Made by a program: the position numbers and the translations under genes | Source of the DNA: Archangium violaceum Cb vi76 | Lineage (GTDB): Bacteria; Myxococcota; Myxococcia; Myxococcales; Myxococcaceae | NCBI RefSeq assembly: GCF_000733295.1 | Contig: NZ_JPMI01000142.1 | Location: 62,001-126,000 of the forward strand | Direction of reading: 5' to 3' | DNA: 64,000 nucleotides | Shown: positions 1 to 8,544 of the stretch, piece after piece | Position numbering within the stretch: the stretch's first letter is position 1 | Layout of the letters: every line of letters begins with the position of its first letter | Notes under the pieces: model-generated | Told to the model about the DNA's origin: nothing | The model's input: the letters and a program-made list of their open reading frames with translations, nothing else | Databases searched by the model: none

Positions 1-1857
1 AGGCTGACGGACTGGAGCGACGACCCGCTGGGCCTGTGGCCCGACTGGTGGGCGGCCCGCGCCGCCGAGAACGAGGCGAGGCCGCGTGACGGACGGCTCT
101 GGCTCTCCGGCGAGGGCCGCGAGTGGGTGCTGCTGACCTGGCAGAGCCAGGTGTCGGCGTTCGCCCTGGGTGACGACGCGAAGGTCACGGCCGCCGTGGA
201 GCGCGCCCGGGCCGCGGTGGCCGCCATTCCCGGGGGCCGGTTGGTGGCCGCGGGGGTGCCGCTGTACGCGGAGGCCGCCGCCTCGCAGGCCAGCAGGGAG
301 ATCTCCACCATCGGCCTCGGCTCCCTCGTGGCCGTGCTGCTGCTGGTCTGGCTCACCTTCCGCTCGCTGCGCCCCATCGTGCTGGTGGGGGTGTCCCTGA
401 TGATCGGCTGCGCCGTGGCGCTGAGCGTCACCGCCCTGCTCTTCGACCGGGTCCACCTCCTCACCCTGGTGTTCGGCGCGAGCCTCGTCGGTGTCGCGGA
501 GGACTACGGCTTCCACTACTTCGCCGCCCGCCAGGGCAAGCCCGCCGCCGAGCGCGGCCGGGTGATGCGCTTCCTCCTGCCCGGCATGCTCCTGGCGCTC
601 CTCACCAGCGTGGTGGCCTACCTGGCGCTGGGACTGGCGCCCTTTCCAGGCCTTCGCCAGATGGCGGTGTTCGCCGCCGCGGGGCTGGTGGGCGCGTTCC
701 TCACCGTGCTCTGCTGGTTCCCCACGTTCGATCTCGGCGACCTGCCGGTGACCGCGTTCGCCGAGCGTGTCTCCGCCTCCCTGTCGCGCTGGCCACGCAT
801 CACCTCCGAGAAACGGTGGTGGCCGGCGATGGCGGGGCTCCTGGTGGTGAGCGCGGGAGGGCTGTGGCGGTTGGAGACGCGCGATGACCTCCGCCAGCTG
901 CAAGGGGCACCCGCGAACCTGCTCGAGGACCAGCGCGAGCTGGGAAGACTGCTGGGCCTGCCCAGCCCGGCCCAGCTCTTCCTCGTCGAGGGTGAGGACG
1001 AAGAGCAGGTCCTTCAACGGGAGGTGTCGCTGAAGCAGCGGCTGGACGCGCTGGTGGCGGACGGGGTCCTGACAGGCTACCGCGCCGTCTCGGACTGGCT
1101 GCCGCCCGCCTCGCAGCAGCGCGCGGACGCGGAGCTGAGTGCCCGCGCGGAGCAGCGGGCCGTGGCCGCCGTCGCCGCCGCCACGGGAGAGGAGCCCTCG
1201 CGCGCACGGTTCGCGAACGACGTCCTCACCCCCGCGCGGTTCCTCTCCAGTCCCGCCGCGCCGGCCATCCGGCAGCAGTGGCTGGGCCCGCTGGGCAGCA
1301 AGCAGTACAGCGTGCTGATGCTGCGGGGCCTCGAGGGCCCGGCGGTCCTCGCCCGGCTGGCCGCGGCCGCTCACGGGTTGGAGGGCGTGCGCTGGGTGGA
1401 CAAGACGGAGGAGATCTCCCGGCTGATGGGCCGCTACCGGCGGCTCATGGGCGGGCTCATCGTGGCGGGCTACCTCGCGGTGCTGGTGATGCTGCTCGCC
1501 CGCTTCAAGCGCGAGGCCTGGCGGGCCTGGGTCCCCTCGGCGCTGGGAACCCTCCTCACGCTGGCCTTCTTCGGCTGGGTGGGAGAGCCGCTGCAACTGT
1601 TCACCGTGCTGGGCCTGCTGCTCCTGCTGGGAATGGGCGTGGACTACGGCATCTTCCTGTTGGAGCACCCGGGAGACGGCTCCGCGTGGGTGGCGGTGGC
1701 CCTGGCCGGCGTGAGCACCCTCCTCTCCTTCGGGCTCCTGGGGCTCTCGGCCACACCGGCCCTGCGCACCTTCGGCCTCGCCATGCTCCTGGGCGAGGTG
1801 AGCATCTGGATTTTGACCCCTTGTTTCAGAATGCCTCCGGGCAAGGACATCACATGA
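1..1857 (+). CDS. MMPL/RND-type exporter of the aryl polyene cluster (5' end outside window)
   Basis: The reading frame is open from base 1, so the N-terminus lies outside the window; 618 codons remain of a family usually near 770-800 residues. Visible are two blocks of membrane helices separated by a periplasmic loop. The first contains GVAEDYGFHYF and the second GMGVDYGIFLLEH, the paired charged helix-4-type motifs (G...DYG) of MMPL transporters that use proton flow. In aryl polyene and xanthomonadin clusters an MMPL protein is thought to move the polyene lipid across the inner membrane. The stop overlaps the next gene's ATG (ATGA at 1854-1857), so it is co-translated with the pigment enzymes. 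The family call is secure; the substrate is inferred from context. Confidence 0.88.
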   Translation, partial: RLTDWSDDPLGLWPDWWAARAAENEARPRDGRLWLSGEGREWVLLTWQSQVSAFALGDDAKVTAAVERARAAVAAIPGGRLVAAGVPLYAEAAASQASREISTIGLGSLVAVLLLVWLTFRSLRPIVLVGVSLMIGCAVALSVTALLFDRVHLLTLVFGASLVGVAEDYGFHYFAARQGKPAAERGRVMRFLLPGMLLALLTSVVAYLALGLAPFPGLRQMAVFAAAGLVGAFLTVLCWFPTFDLGDLPVTAFAERVSASLSRWPRITSEKRWWPAMAGLLVVSAGGLWRLETRDDLRQLQGAPANLLEDQRELGRLLGLPSPAQLFLVEGEDEEQVLQREVSLKQRLDALVADGVLTGYRAVSDWLPPASQQRADAELSARAEQRAVAAVAAATGEEPSRARFANDVLTPARFLSSPAAPAIRQQWLGPLGSKQYSVLMLRGLEGPAVLARLAAAAHGLEGVRWVDKTEEISRLMGRYRRLMGGLIVAGYLAVLVMLLARFKREAWRAWVPSALGTLLTLAFFGWVGEPLQLFTVLGLLLLLGMGVDYGIFLLEHPGDGSAWVAVALAGVSTLLSFGLLGLSATPALRTFGLAMLLGEVSIWILTPCFRMPPGKDIT

Positions 1858-3083
1858 GAAGCGAGAAGACGGAGATCCTCATCATTGGCGCGGGCCCCTC
1901 GGGCGCGGTGGCGGCGGGGCTGCTGCGCAAGCAGGGCCGCGAGGTGCTGGTGCTGGAGCGCGAGCAGTTCCCTCGCTTCTCCATCGGAGAGAGCCTGCTG
2001 CCGCAGAGCATGGAGTACATCGAGGCGGCGGGGATGATGCGCGACGTCGTCGAGGCGGGCTTCCAGTACAAGAACGGCGCGGCCTTCGTGCGGGGCGACA
2101 AGTTCACGGACTTCGACTTCCGGGAGAAGTTCTCCCCGGGTTGGGGCACCACCTACCAGGTGCAGCGCGCCCACTTCGATGAGGTGCTGGCGAAGGCCGC
2201 CGAGCGGATGGGGGCCACCGTGCGCTACCGCCACGAGGTCCTGTCGGTCGACGTCGACGGGGAGCAGCCCCAGGTGACCGTCCGCTCGCCCGAGGGCGAG
2301 ACGTACCGTGTCCAGGCCCGCTTCCTCCTGGATGCCAGCGGCTTCGGCCGGGTCCTTCCGAAGCTCCTGAAGCTGGAGACGCCGTCCGACTTCCCGGTGC
2401 GTGGCGCCCTCTTCACCCACGTCGAGGACCGGGTCGCTCCGGGCGGCTTCGACCGGAACAAGATCCGGATCACCGTGCATCCCGAGCACGTGCACGTGTG
2501 GTACTGGACCATCCCCTTCTCCAACGGCCGCTGCTCCCTGGGCGTGGTGGCGAAGCGAGAGTTCCTCGAGCAGTACCAGGGAACGGACACCGAGCGCCTC
2601 AAGGCGATCGTCGCGGAGGACCCCTCGCTCTCCGCCCTCTTGAAGGACGCGGTCTGGGACACGCCGGCCCGGGCGCTCATCGGCTACGCCGCCAACGTGA
2701 AGTCGCTGTGGGGCAGGAACTTCGCGCTGCTGGGGAACGCGGGCGAGTTCCTGGATCCGGTGTTCTCCTCGGGCGTGACCATCGCCGTCAAGTCGGCGAG
2801 CCTGGCCTCGGACTGCCTCGCTCGCACCTTCGCTGGCGAGCCGGTGGACTGGGAGCGCGACTACGCCGTACCGCTCAAGGCCGGCGTGGATACGTTCCGC
2901 ACCTTCGTCGAGTCCTGGTATGCCGGAGGCTTCCAGCAGATCATCTTCCACCCGAACCCGTCCCCGGAGGTCCACCGGATGATCTCCGCGATCCTCGCGG
3001 GCTATGCCTGGGACAAGAACAACCCCTACGTGGCAGACAGCAAGCGCCGGCTCGGGGTGCTCGAGGCCCTGTGCGCCGCCTGA
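1854..3083 (+). CDS. FAD-dependent oxidoreductase of the flavin halogenase family
   Basis: This 409-aa protein opens with a dinucleotide-binding motif (IIGAGPSGAVAAGLL, about residues 7-21) and then FSIGESLLP, both typical of flavin-dependent halogenases and geranylgeranyl-reductase-like enzymes. Residues 216-221 read WYWTIP, a perfect WxWxIP signature, which in halogenases blocks monooxygenase chemistry. A late GNAGEFLDPVFSSGV motif closes the FAD site. The gene lies inside a polyene operon, overlapping the exporter by 4 bases and the lipoprotein gene by 13. Halogenation of the aryl head group, as in brominated xanthomonadin, is the simplest role, but many family members in such clusters are unproven and could be plain oxidoreductases. 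The start at 1854 is set by the ATGA overlap. Confidence 0.85.
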   Translation: MRSEKTEILIIGAGPSGAVAAGLLRKQGREVLVLEREQFPRFSIGESLLPQSMEYIEAAGMMRDVVEAGFQYKNGAAFVRGDKFTDFDFREKFSPGWGTTYQVQRAHFDEVLAKAAERMGATVRYRHEVLSVDVDGEQPQVTVRSPEGETYRVQARFLLDASGFGRVLPKLLKLETPSDFPVRGALFTHVEDRVAPGGFDRNKIRITVHPEHVHVWYWTIPFSNGRCSLGVVAKREFLEQYQGTDTERLKAIVAEDPSLSALLKDAVWDTPARALIGYAANVKSLWGRNFALLGNAGEFLDPVFSSGVTIAVKSASLASDCLARTFAGEPVDWERDYAVPLKAGVDTFRTFVESWYAGGFQQIIFHPNPSPEVHRMISAILAGYAWDKNNPYVADSKRRLGVLEALCAA

Positions 3084-3637
3084 TTTCCACCACCGCCCTG
3101 CTCTCTCTCGCCGCGTGCGCCACGACGCCCACCCGGCCCGCGGCGCCCGCGGTGTCCCTGCCCGTGCTCGAGCTCTCTCCGGCCACGTTCGGTGAAACCG
3201 TGAGCCTGGCACAGCACCTGAGCTTCGCTCACGACGCCGACCCGGAAGGCCTCCGCTCCCTCGAGGCCCTGCTGGAGATCGACACCTCGGCGCTGCGTCT
3301 GGCTGGATTCATGCTCGGCCGGCGCGTGTTCACGATGCAGTGGGATGGCACCGTGCTCACGGAGCAGCGGGACCCGCACGTGCCCGCTCAGCTCCAGTCG
3401 CGCCAGGTCCTCCGGGACGTCCAGCTGGTCTACTGGCCAGCCGAGGCGCTCCGCTCCGCCCTCCCGCCAGGCTGGACCCTGGAGGAGAGCCCTGGCCGTC
3501 GCGCCCTGCTCGAGACCGGCAGGGAATGGGTGACGGTGCAATACGATGGCGAGCCACGCCATGCGGGGCGCGCGGAGTTGCTCAACCACGCGGAGCACTA
3601 CCGGCTGACCATCGAGTCCCGCCCGGCCGATGAATGA
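3071..3637 (+). CDS. DUF3261-type lipoprotein of the aryl polyene cluster
   Basis: A GTG start at 3071 gives an ideal lipoprotein signal: two arginines, a short hydrophobic stretch and lipobox LAAC, with lipidated Cys16. The mature part (about 170 residues) is beta-rich with no catalytic motif. DUF3261 lipoproteins are a constant part of aryl polyene clusters, next to MMPL exporters and LolA-like carriers, and are presumed to help insert the polyene lipid into the outer membrane. The gene starts 13 bases inside the halogenase-like gene and its end overlaps the following ketosynthase by 8 bases. The DUF3261 label rests on size, lipobox and position rather than on a conserved motif. Confidence 0.75.
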   Translation: MRRLISTTALLSLAACATTPTRPAAPAVSLPVLELSPATFGETVSLAQHLSFAHDADPEGLRSLEALLEIDTSALRLAGFMLGRRVFTMQWDGTVLTEQRDPHVPAQLQSRQVLRDVQLVYWPAEALRSALPPGWTLEESPGRRALLETGREWVTVQYDGEPRHAGRAELLNHAEHYRLTIESRPADE

Positions 3638-4823
3638 CCCCATGAATCCGCCCGTCTTCCTCAATCAACTGGGCCTCGTCTGTGCCATGGGCCGCGGCAA
3701 GCAGGAGGTGACCACGGCCCTCTTCGGCGACGCGCCGACGGGCGTAGCCCCCAGCGATGACTTCGCCGCGAAGACACTGCACGTAGGACTCGTCACGTCA
3801 CCGCTCGCGGAGACAGGGGGGCTCCCCTCGCCCCTGCGCAGCCGGAACAACGCGCTGCTGCTCACGGCGCTGGCGGAGATCCGTCCCGCCGTCGATGCGG
3901 CCATCGCCCGCTACGGGCGGGAGCGCGTGGCCATCGTCCTCGGCACCAGCACCTCGGGCATCGGCGAGAGCGAGACCGCCATCGCCAGGTACCTGACCAC
4001 GGGCCAGATGCCTCCGGAATTCCACGTGCGGCAGCAGGAGCTGGGCTCGCCGGCCCTGGCGCTGAACCACGTGCTGGGCGTGACCGGCCCGTCCTTCGTC
4101 ATCTCCACGGCATGCTCCTCCAGCGCCAAGGCCCTGGCCAGCGCCGCGCGCCTGCTACGGGCGGGAATGGCCGATGCGGTGGTGACGGGCGGCGCCGACG
4201 CCCTGTGCCGCTTCACCGTGGCCGGCTTCTCCGCGCTCGAATCGGTGAGCGAGGTGCGCTGCAACCCCATGAGCGTGAACCGCCGCGGCATCAACATCGG
4301 CGAGGGCGCGGCCCTGTTCGTGATGACGCGCGAGCCGGGGCCCGTGCGGCTCGCGGGCTGGGGCGAGTCCTCGGACGCCCACCACATCTCCGCGCCGGAG
4401 CCCGGGGGCCGGGGGGCGCTGGCCGCCATGCGGGCCGCGCTGGAGCGCGCGGGCCTCGCGCCCTCTGCGCTCGATTACGTCAACCTGCACGGAACCGCGA
4501 CTCCCCAGAACGACGCCATGGAGAGCCACGCGGTGCATGCGCTGCTCGGCGGGGACATTCCGGCCAGCTCGACCAAGCCGCTCACCGGTCACACGCTGGG
4601 GGCCGCGGGCGCTCTCGAGGCGGCCATCTGCTGGCTCACCCTGAGCGGCAACCCCCAGGGCCGCCTGCCTCCCCACTGGTGGGATGGGGAAGCGGATCCC
4701 TCGCTCCCCTCCCTCTCCCTGGTGAAACGCGGCTACACGCTGGGGCGCCCGCTCCGCTATGTTCTGAGCAACTCCTTCGCCTTTGGCGGAAGCAACGCTG
4801 TCCTCATCCTGGGAAGCGCCTGA
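3630..4823 (+). CDS. Beta-ketoacyl-ACP synthase, aryl polyene type II PKS (ApeO-like)
   Basis: This 397-aa thiolase-fold condensing enzyme has a complete Cys-His-His triad: Cys162 in STACSSSAKAL, His287 in NLHGTAT and His321 in GHTLGAAGALEA. It should therefore catalyse decarboxylative condensation rather than act as an inactive chain-length factor. The C-terminal SNSFAFGGSNAV motif is the usual FabF-type ending. In aryl polyene synthesis a ketosynthase extends an aryl starter by C2 units with the ketoreductase and dehydratase encoded next door. An in-frame ATG at 3642 is an alternative start. The stop overlaps the dehydratase ATG (TGATG), indicating translational coupling. Confidence 0.9.
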   Translation: MNDPMNPPVFLNQLGLVCAMGRGKQEVTTALFGDAPTGVAPSDDFAAKTLHVGLVTSPLAETGGLPSPLRSRNNALLLTALAEIRPAVDAAIARYGRERVAIVLGTSTSGIGESETAIARYLTTGQMPPEFHVRQQELGSPALALNHVLGVTGPSFVISTACSSSAKALASAARLLRAGMADAVVTGGADALCRFTVAGFSALESVSEVRCNPMSVNRRGINIGEGAALFVMTREPGPVRLAGWGESSDAHHISAPEPGGRGALAAMRAALERAGLAPSALDYVNLHGTATPQNDAMESHAVHALLGGDIPASSTKPLTGHTLGAAGALEAAICWLTLSGNPQGRLPPHWWDGEADPSLPSLSLVKRGYTLGRPLRYVLSNSFAFGGSNAVLILGSA

Positions 4824-5293
4824 TGTCCACGGTCACCGACTACACCATCGCCGAGCTGGTCCCCCATACCGGCCGCATGAGCCTGCTCGACCGGGCCCTC
4901 GAGGGCGACGAGGAGAGCCTGGTGGCCGAGGTGACCATCCGCGAGGACTGTCTCTTCTTCGAGAACGGCGGCGTCGGAGGATGGGTGGGCGTCGAGCTCA
5001 TGGCCCAGGCGGTCGCCGCCTGGGCCGGCTGGCACGCGCGGCAACGCGGCGAGACGCCGAAGAATGGGTTCCTGCTCGGCACCCGCGGTTACGACTGCGG
5101 CCGGCCCGCCTTCAAGGCGGGTGAGCGGCTGCGCATCGAGGTCCGCCGGCAGTTCTGGGCGGAGAACGGACTGGGCCAGTTCGACTGTCGGATCGCGATG
5201 GATGGCGAGACGGTGGCCACGGCCGCGCTGACGGTGTTCGAACCACCGGATGGAAGCGAAGCATTGAGGCTGGAGACCGAGAGTGGAGACTGA
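4823..5293 (+). CDS. Hotdog-fold 3-hydroxyacyl-ACP dehydratase (ApeP-like)
   Basis: This 156-aa single-domain protein has the short FabZ/FabA-like hotdog pattern: an N-terminal LVPHTGRMSLLDRAL segment and a central helix GWVGVELMAQAVAAWAGW carrying the conserved ELMAQ glutamate. This matches the 3-hydroxylacyl-ACP dehydratases that create the conjugated double bonds in aryl polyene synthesis. Known ApeP dehydratases pair with a second, partly degenerate dehydratase (ApeI); that partner would lie left of the window. Its ATG overlaps the ketosynthase stop and its stop overlaps the next ATG, so three enzymes are translationally chained. Confidence 0.88.
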   Translation: MSTVTDYTIAELVPHTGRMSLLDRALEGDEESLVAEVTIREDCLFFENGGVGGWVGVELMAQAVAAWAGWHARQRGETPKNGFLLGTRGYDCGRPAFKAGERLRIEVRRQFWAENGLGQFDCRIAMDGETVATAALTVFEPPDGSEALRLETESGD

Positions 5294-6024
5294 TGAGTGA
5301 GCAAACGGTGCTGGTGACGGGCTCGAGCCGGGGTATTGGCCGCGCCATCGCGCTGCGCCTGGCGCGCGACGGCTTCGACGTCGTGCTGCACTGCCGCAGC
5401 CAGCTCGAGCAGGCGGAGGCCGTGGCCGGGCAGATTCGCGAGCTGGGACGCAAGGTCCGCGTGCTCCAGTTCGACGTGTCCGACCGCGCCGCGACGCAGC
5501 AGGCGCTGCTCGCCGATGTGGAGGCGCACGGCTGCTACTACGGCGTGGTGTGCAACGCGGGGATCGCCCGGGACAACGCCTTCCCGTCCATGCCCGCGGA
5601 GGACTGGGACGCGGTCATCCACACCAACCTCGATGCCTTCTACAACGTGCTCAACCCGCTCACCATGCCCCTGGTGCGGCGGCGCAAGCCGGGGCGCATC
5701 GTCACCCTGTCCTCGGTCTCCGGCCTCATCGGCAACCGGGGGCAGGTGAACTACAGCGCGGCGAAGGCCGGCATCATCGGCGCGACCAAGGCCCTGGCGG
5801 TGGAGCTGGCCAAGCGCAACATCACGGTGAACTGCGTGGCCCCCGGGCTCATCGACACGGAGATGATGGACCCCCACGTGCTCGAGCACGCGCTCAAGCT
5901 CATCCCCGCCCAGCGCATGGGGACCCCCGAGGAGGTGGCGGCCGTGGTCAGCTTCCTCATGAGAGAGGAGGCCAGCTACATCACGCGGCAGGTCATCTCG
6001 GTGAACGGGGGGATGCTCGGATGA
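5293..6024 (+). CDS. 3-oxoacyl-ACP reductase, SDR family (FabG/ApeQ-like)
   Basis: A classical 243-aa short-chain dehydrogenase: TGSSRGIG nucleotide-binding motif near residue 9, CNAGIA near residue 93, and catalytic Ser141, Tyr154 and Lys158 (YSAAK). The C-terminal YITRQVISVNGGM is the standard FabG ending. It would reduce the beta-keto group with NADPH after each elongation of the polyene chain. The gene overlaps both neighbours in the pattern TGATG/ATGA, placing it between the dehydratase and the second ketosynthase exactly as in known aryl polyene clusters. Confidence 0.93.
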   Translation: MSEQTVLVTGSSRGIGRAIALRLARDGFDVVLHCRSQLEQAEAVAGQIRELGRKVRVLQFDVSDRAATQQALLADVEAHGCYYGVVCNAGIARDNAFPSMPAEDWDAVIHTNLDAFYNVLNPLTMPLVRRRKPGRIVTLSSVSGLIGNRGQVNYSAAKAGIIGATKALAVELAKRNITVNCVAPGLIDTEMMDPHVLEHALKLIPAQRMGTPEEVAAVVSFLMREEASYITRQVISVNGGMLG

Positions 6025-7259
6025 AGAGGGTCGTCGTTACCGGCATCGGCGCCATCAGCCCCCTGGGCCATGACTGGAAGTCGGTGGAGGCGAGGCTGAG
6101 GTCGCTCCGCAACGCCGTGCAGGTGATGGAGGAGTGGAAGCAGTACCAGGGCCTGAACACGTGGCTCGGCGCGCCCGCCGCTCCCTTCGAGCTGCCCGCG
6201 CAGCTCTACTCCCGCAAGAACACGCGCAGCATGGGACGGGTGGCACTGATGGCCACACGCGCCAGTGAGCTCGCGCTCGCGGACGCGGGACTCCTGGGAG
6301 AGCCGCTGGTGAAGAGCGGCCGGCTGGGCATCTCCTACGGCTCTTCCGCGGGGACGCCTTCCAGCCTGGGGGACTTCGGCCGGATGGTGACGGAGAAGAC
6401 CACCGAGGGCATCAACGCCACGACGTACCTGCGGATGATGTCCCACACGGCAGCGGTGAACATCGGCGTCTTCTTTGGCATCACGGGACGCATCATCACC
6501 ACCTCCAGCGCATGCACCTCGGGCAGTCAGGGCATCGGCTATGCCTACGAGGCCATCAAGCTGGGACGGCAGGTGGCCATGCTCGCGGGGGGCGCCGAGG
6601 AGCTCGACGCCACCGGAGCGGCCGTGTTCGACACCTTGTTCGCCACGAGCACGAAGCACAACGACACGCCGGAGCAGAGCCCCCGGCCCTTCCATTCGCA
6701 GCGGGATGGCCTGGTGCTGGGAGAAGGCGCCTGCACCCTGGTGCTGGAGGAGTTGGAGCACGCCCGGGCGCGAGGCGCGAAGATCCACGCCGAGCTCATC
6801 GGTTATGGGACCAACAGTGACGGCCGGCACGTCACCCAGCCCAGCTCGGACACCATGGCCCAGGCCATGCGGCTGGCGCTGGAGGACGCGGCGATTCCCC
6901 CCTCGGAGATCGCCTACGTGAACGCCCACGGCACGGCCACGGATCATGGAGACCTCGCGGAGAGCGCGGCCACGCACTCTGTCTTCGGAGAGGGCATCGC
7001 CATCTCGTCGCTGAAGAGCTACATGGGCCACACGCTGGGGGCCTGCGGCGCGCTGGAGGCATGGATGACCCTCGAGATGATGCGCTCGGGCTGGTTCGCC
7101 CCGACGCTGCACCTCGCCCCCGGGCAGGTGGATCCCCGCTGCGCTCCTCTGGACTACCTCATGGGAGAAGGTCGCGACATCCAGACCGACACCGTGATGA
7201 GCAACAACTTCGCCTTTGGCGGCATCAACACCTCGTTGATCTTCCGCCGATGGGCCTGA
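6021..7259 (+). CDS. Second beta-ketoacyl-ACP synthase of the cluster (ApeR-like)
   Basis: A 412-aa condensing enzyme starting MKRVVVTGIGAISPLG, with active-site Cys165 (SSACTSGSQG), His303 (NAHGTAT) and His337 (GHTLGACGALEA), so catalytically complete. The sequence between them differs clearly from the other ketosynthase, so this is an old paralogue rather than a recent duplicate. In aryl polyene clusters such a terminal ketosynthase is proposed to act in an early condensation or supporting role. The ATG overlaps the ketoreductase stop by 4 bases. A longer in-frame reading exists upstream but overlaps the ketoreductase completely and is not credible. Confidence 0.9.
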   Translation: MKRVVVTGIGAISPLGHDWKSVEARLRSLRNAVQVMEEWKQYQGLNTWLGAPAAPFELPAQLYSRKNTRSMGRVALMATRASELALADAGLLGEPLVKSGRLGISYGSSAGTPSSLGDFGRMVTEKTTEGINATTYLRMMSHTAAVNIGVFFGITGRIITTSSACTSGSQGIGYAYEAIKLGRQVAMLAGGAEELDATGAAVFDTLFATSTKHNDTPEQSPRPFHSQRDGLVLGEGACTLVLEELEHARARGAKIHAELIGYGTNSDGRHVTQPSSDTMAQAMRLALEDAAIPPSEIAYVNAHGTATDHGDLAESAATHSVFGEGIAISSLKSYMGHTLGACGALEAWMTLEMMRSGWFAPTLHLAPGQVDPRCAPLDYLMGEGRDIQTDTVMSNNFAFGGINTSLIFRRWA

Positions 7260-7271
7260 TGGAGGAACACG

Positions 7272-7709
7272 ATGAAGAAGACGCTGCACCTGTCGCTGCT
7301 CGCGCTCACCCTCTCCAGCCCCGCCCTGGCACGCGACACCGTGCTCCACCTGCCGCTCGCCGACGTGCTGGAGATGCCCGAGGCGAAGGAGAAGCTCGAT
7401 GGCTCGGTGAAGTTCTACCTGGCGGGGCAGAAGAAGCCGAAGGTGCTCGACACCCTGAAGAGTGAAGTCAGCAACAAGAAGACCAACAGCGTGGGGAAGA
7501 CGGACGAGTTCGGCTGCAAGTGGGCCGCCCTCTCTGCGCTGATCGCCCTGCAGGATTCGGCGAAGAAGTCCGGCGCAAACGCCGTGGTCGACATCGTCAG
7601 CTACTACAAGAAGAGCGAGTACAAGAGCGCCACCGAGTATGAGTGCCACGCGGGCACGTTCGTCGTTGGCGTTGCCCTCAAGGGGACATACGCGAAGGTC
7701 GCCCGGTAA
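7272..7709 (+). CDS. Small secreted protein at the end of the aryl polyene operon
   Basis: The protein has 145 aa with a clear Sec signal (MKKTLHLSLLALTLSSPALA, cut before RDTV). A strong GGAGG sits 11 bases upstream and the gene begins 13 bases after the ketosynthase stop, so it belongs to the operon. The mature part contains EAKEKLDGSVKFYLAGQ and three cysteines, one in FGCKW and one in YECHAG. Small periplasmic proteins with the same AKEKLDxSVKFYF-like segment recur in proteobacterial polyene clusters and are often mislabelled 'excinuclease'; this one has no nuclease or ATPase motif. Function unknown. Its place suggests periplasmic handling of the polyene lipid. Confidence 0.8.
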   Translation: MKKTLHLSLLALTLSSPALARDTVLHLPLADVLEMPEAKEKLDGSVKFYLAGQKKPKVLDTLKSEVSNKKTNSVGKTDEFGCKWAALSALIALQDSAKKSGANAVVDIVSYYKKSEYKSATEYECHAGTFVVGVALKGTYAKVAR

Positions 7710-7854
7710 CCCCGGGCCCGAGGGCGGCTCCCAGCATCCCCAGGAGCTGCTCCCGCGCCGTGTCCGCCGCGGCCCTCATCCGCGCCCGGTGCAGACAGGG
7801 TCCACTCGCGGCGTGCGCTCCTCCGAGACTCGTGTTCGTGAAAGGATGGTGGCC

Positions 7855-8544
7855 ATGAAGGTGCCCCTGCTCTGTTCGTGCCTGCTCGTCGTCGGCACCG
7901 CTGCCGCGCAGGGTGACCCATCCAGCGTCTCCGACGGCACTTCCCCGTCTCCTGCGAGCCACGCCGGCCCCCCGTTGCGCTTTGGCGTTCAGCTCGGTGG
8001 AGGCGGCTTCTTCTTCCCGGAGGGGACGCTGGCGGGTGGGCTCGCCCTTCGCCCGGGTGTTCAGCTCGGCCGGCTGGGCCTGGTCGCGGAGATTGGCCAG
8101 CTCGGGGGCTTTCTCCGGGATATCGAAGACCCGGCCGCGTCACGTGTCTCGGCGCTCGGCATGAGTCACGTCACGTTGATGGCCGAACTCGACCTCACCG
8201 AACGCGCCTTCGTCGCCGGAGGCGTTGTCCTGGGGCTGGGCATCATGCTTCAGACGAAGCATGGAGTCACCGGGGCCGGGGCAGTGCGCTCGCAGAGCAT
8301 GAACATGGCCGGCGAAGGGTTGGTGAACTTCGCCTCCGGAGCGAACGTTCGCGGAGGCTGGCGGTTCGGAGACGGTCCCCATCGGCTCGTGGCCGGGGTC
8401 GACCTGAAGCTCCTGGGGGCGGATGGACATGTGGCCACGACAACCATCTCGTCCACGCGAGAGATCCTCGACGCACGCGATAGGCGGCAGGCCATCTGGA
8501 CACTCGTCCCCATGGTCTTCATGGGCTGGGAGTTCAAGCGATGA
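7855..8544 (+). CDS. Exported beta-rich protein, probable outer-membrane barrel
   Basis: The ATG at 7855 yields a Sec signal ending in GTAAAQ and a mature protein of about 210 residues. It has alternating hydrophobic/polar stretches with many glycines (FGVQLGGGGFFF, VFMGWEFKR at the end), as in small outer-membrane barrels of myxobacteria. No enzyme motif is visible. An in-frame ATG nine bases earlier is possible but sits too close to its AAGG. The last codon overlaps the following lipoprotein hydrolase gene (ATGA), so the two are co-translated. I do not recognise a named family. Confidence 0.78.
   Translation: MKVPLLCSCLLVVGTAAAQGDPSSVSDGTSPSPASHAGPPLRFGVQLGGGGFFFPEGTLAGGLALRPGVQLGRLGLVAEIGQLGGFLRDIEDPAASRVSALGMSHVTLMAELDLTERAFVAGGVVLGLGIMLQTKHGVTGAGAVRSQSMNMAGEGLVNFASGANVRGGWRFGDGPHRLVAGVDLKLLGADGHVATTTISSTREILDARDRRQAIWTLVPMVFMGWEFKR

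Noticed and set aside
2498..3070. Upstream in-frame extension of the DUF3261 lipoprotein
   Set aside because: It lies wholly inside the halogenase-like gene and would destroy the lipoprotein signal that begins at the GTG at 3071.
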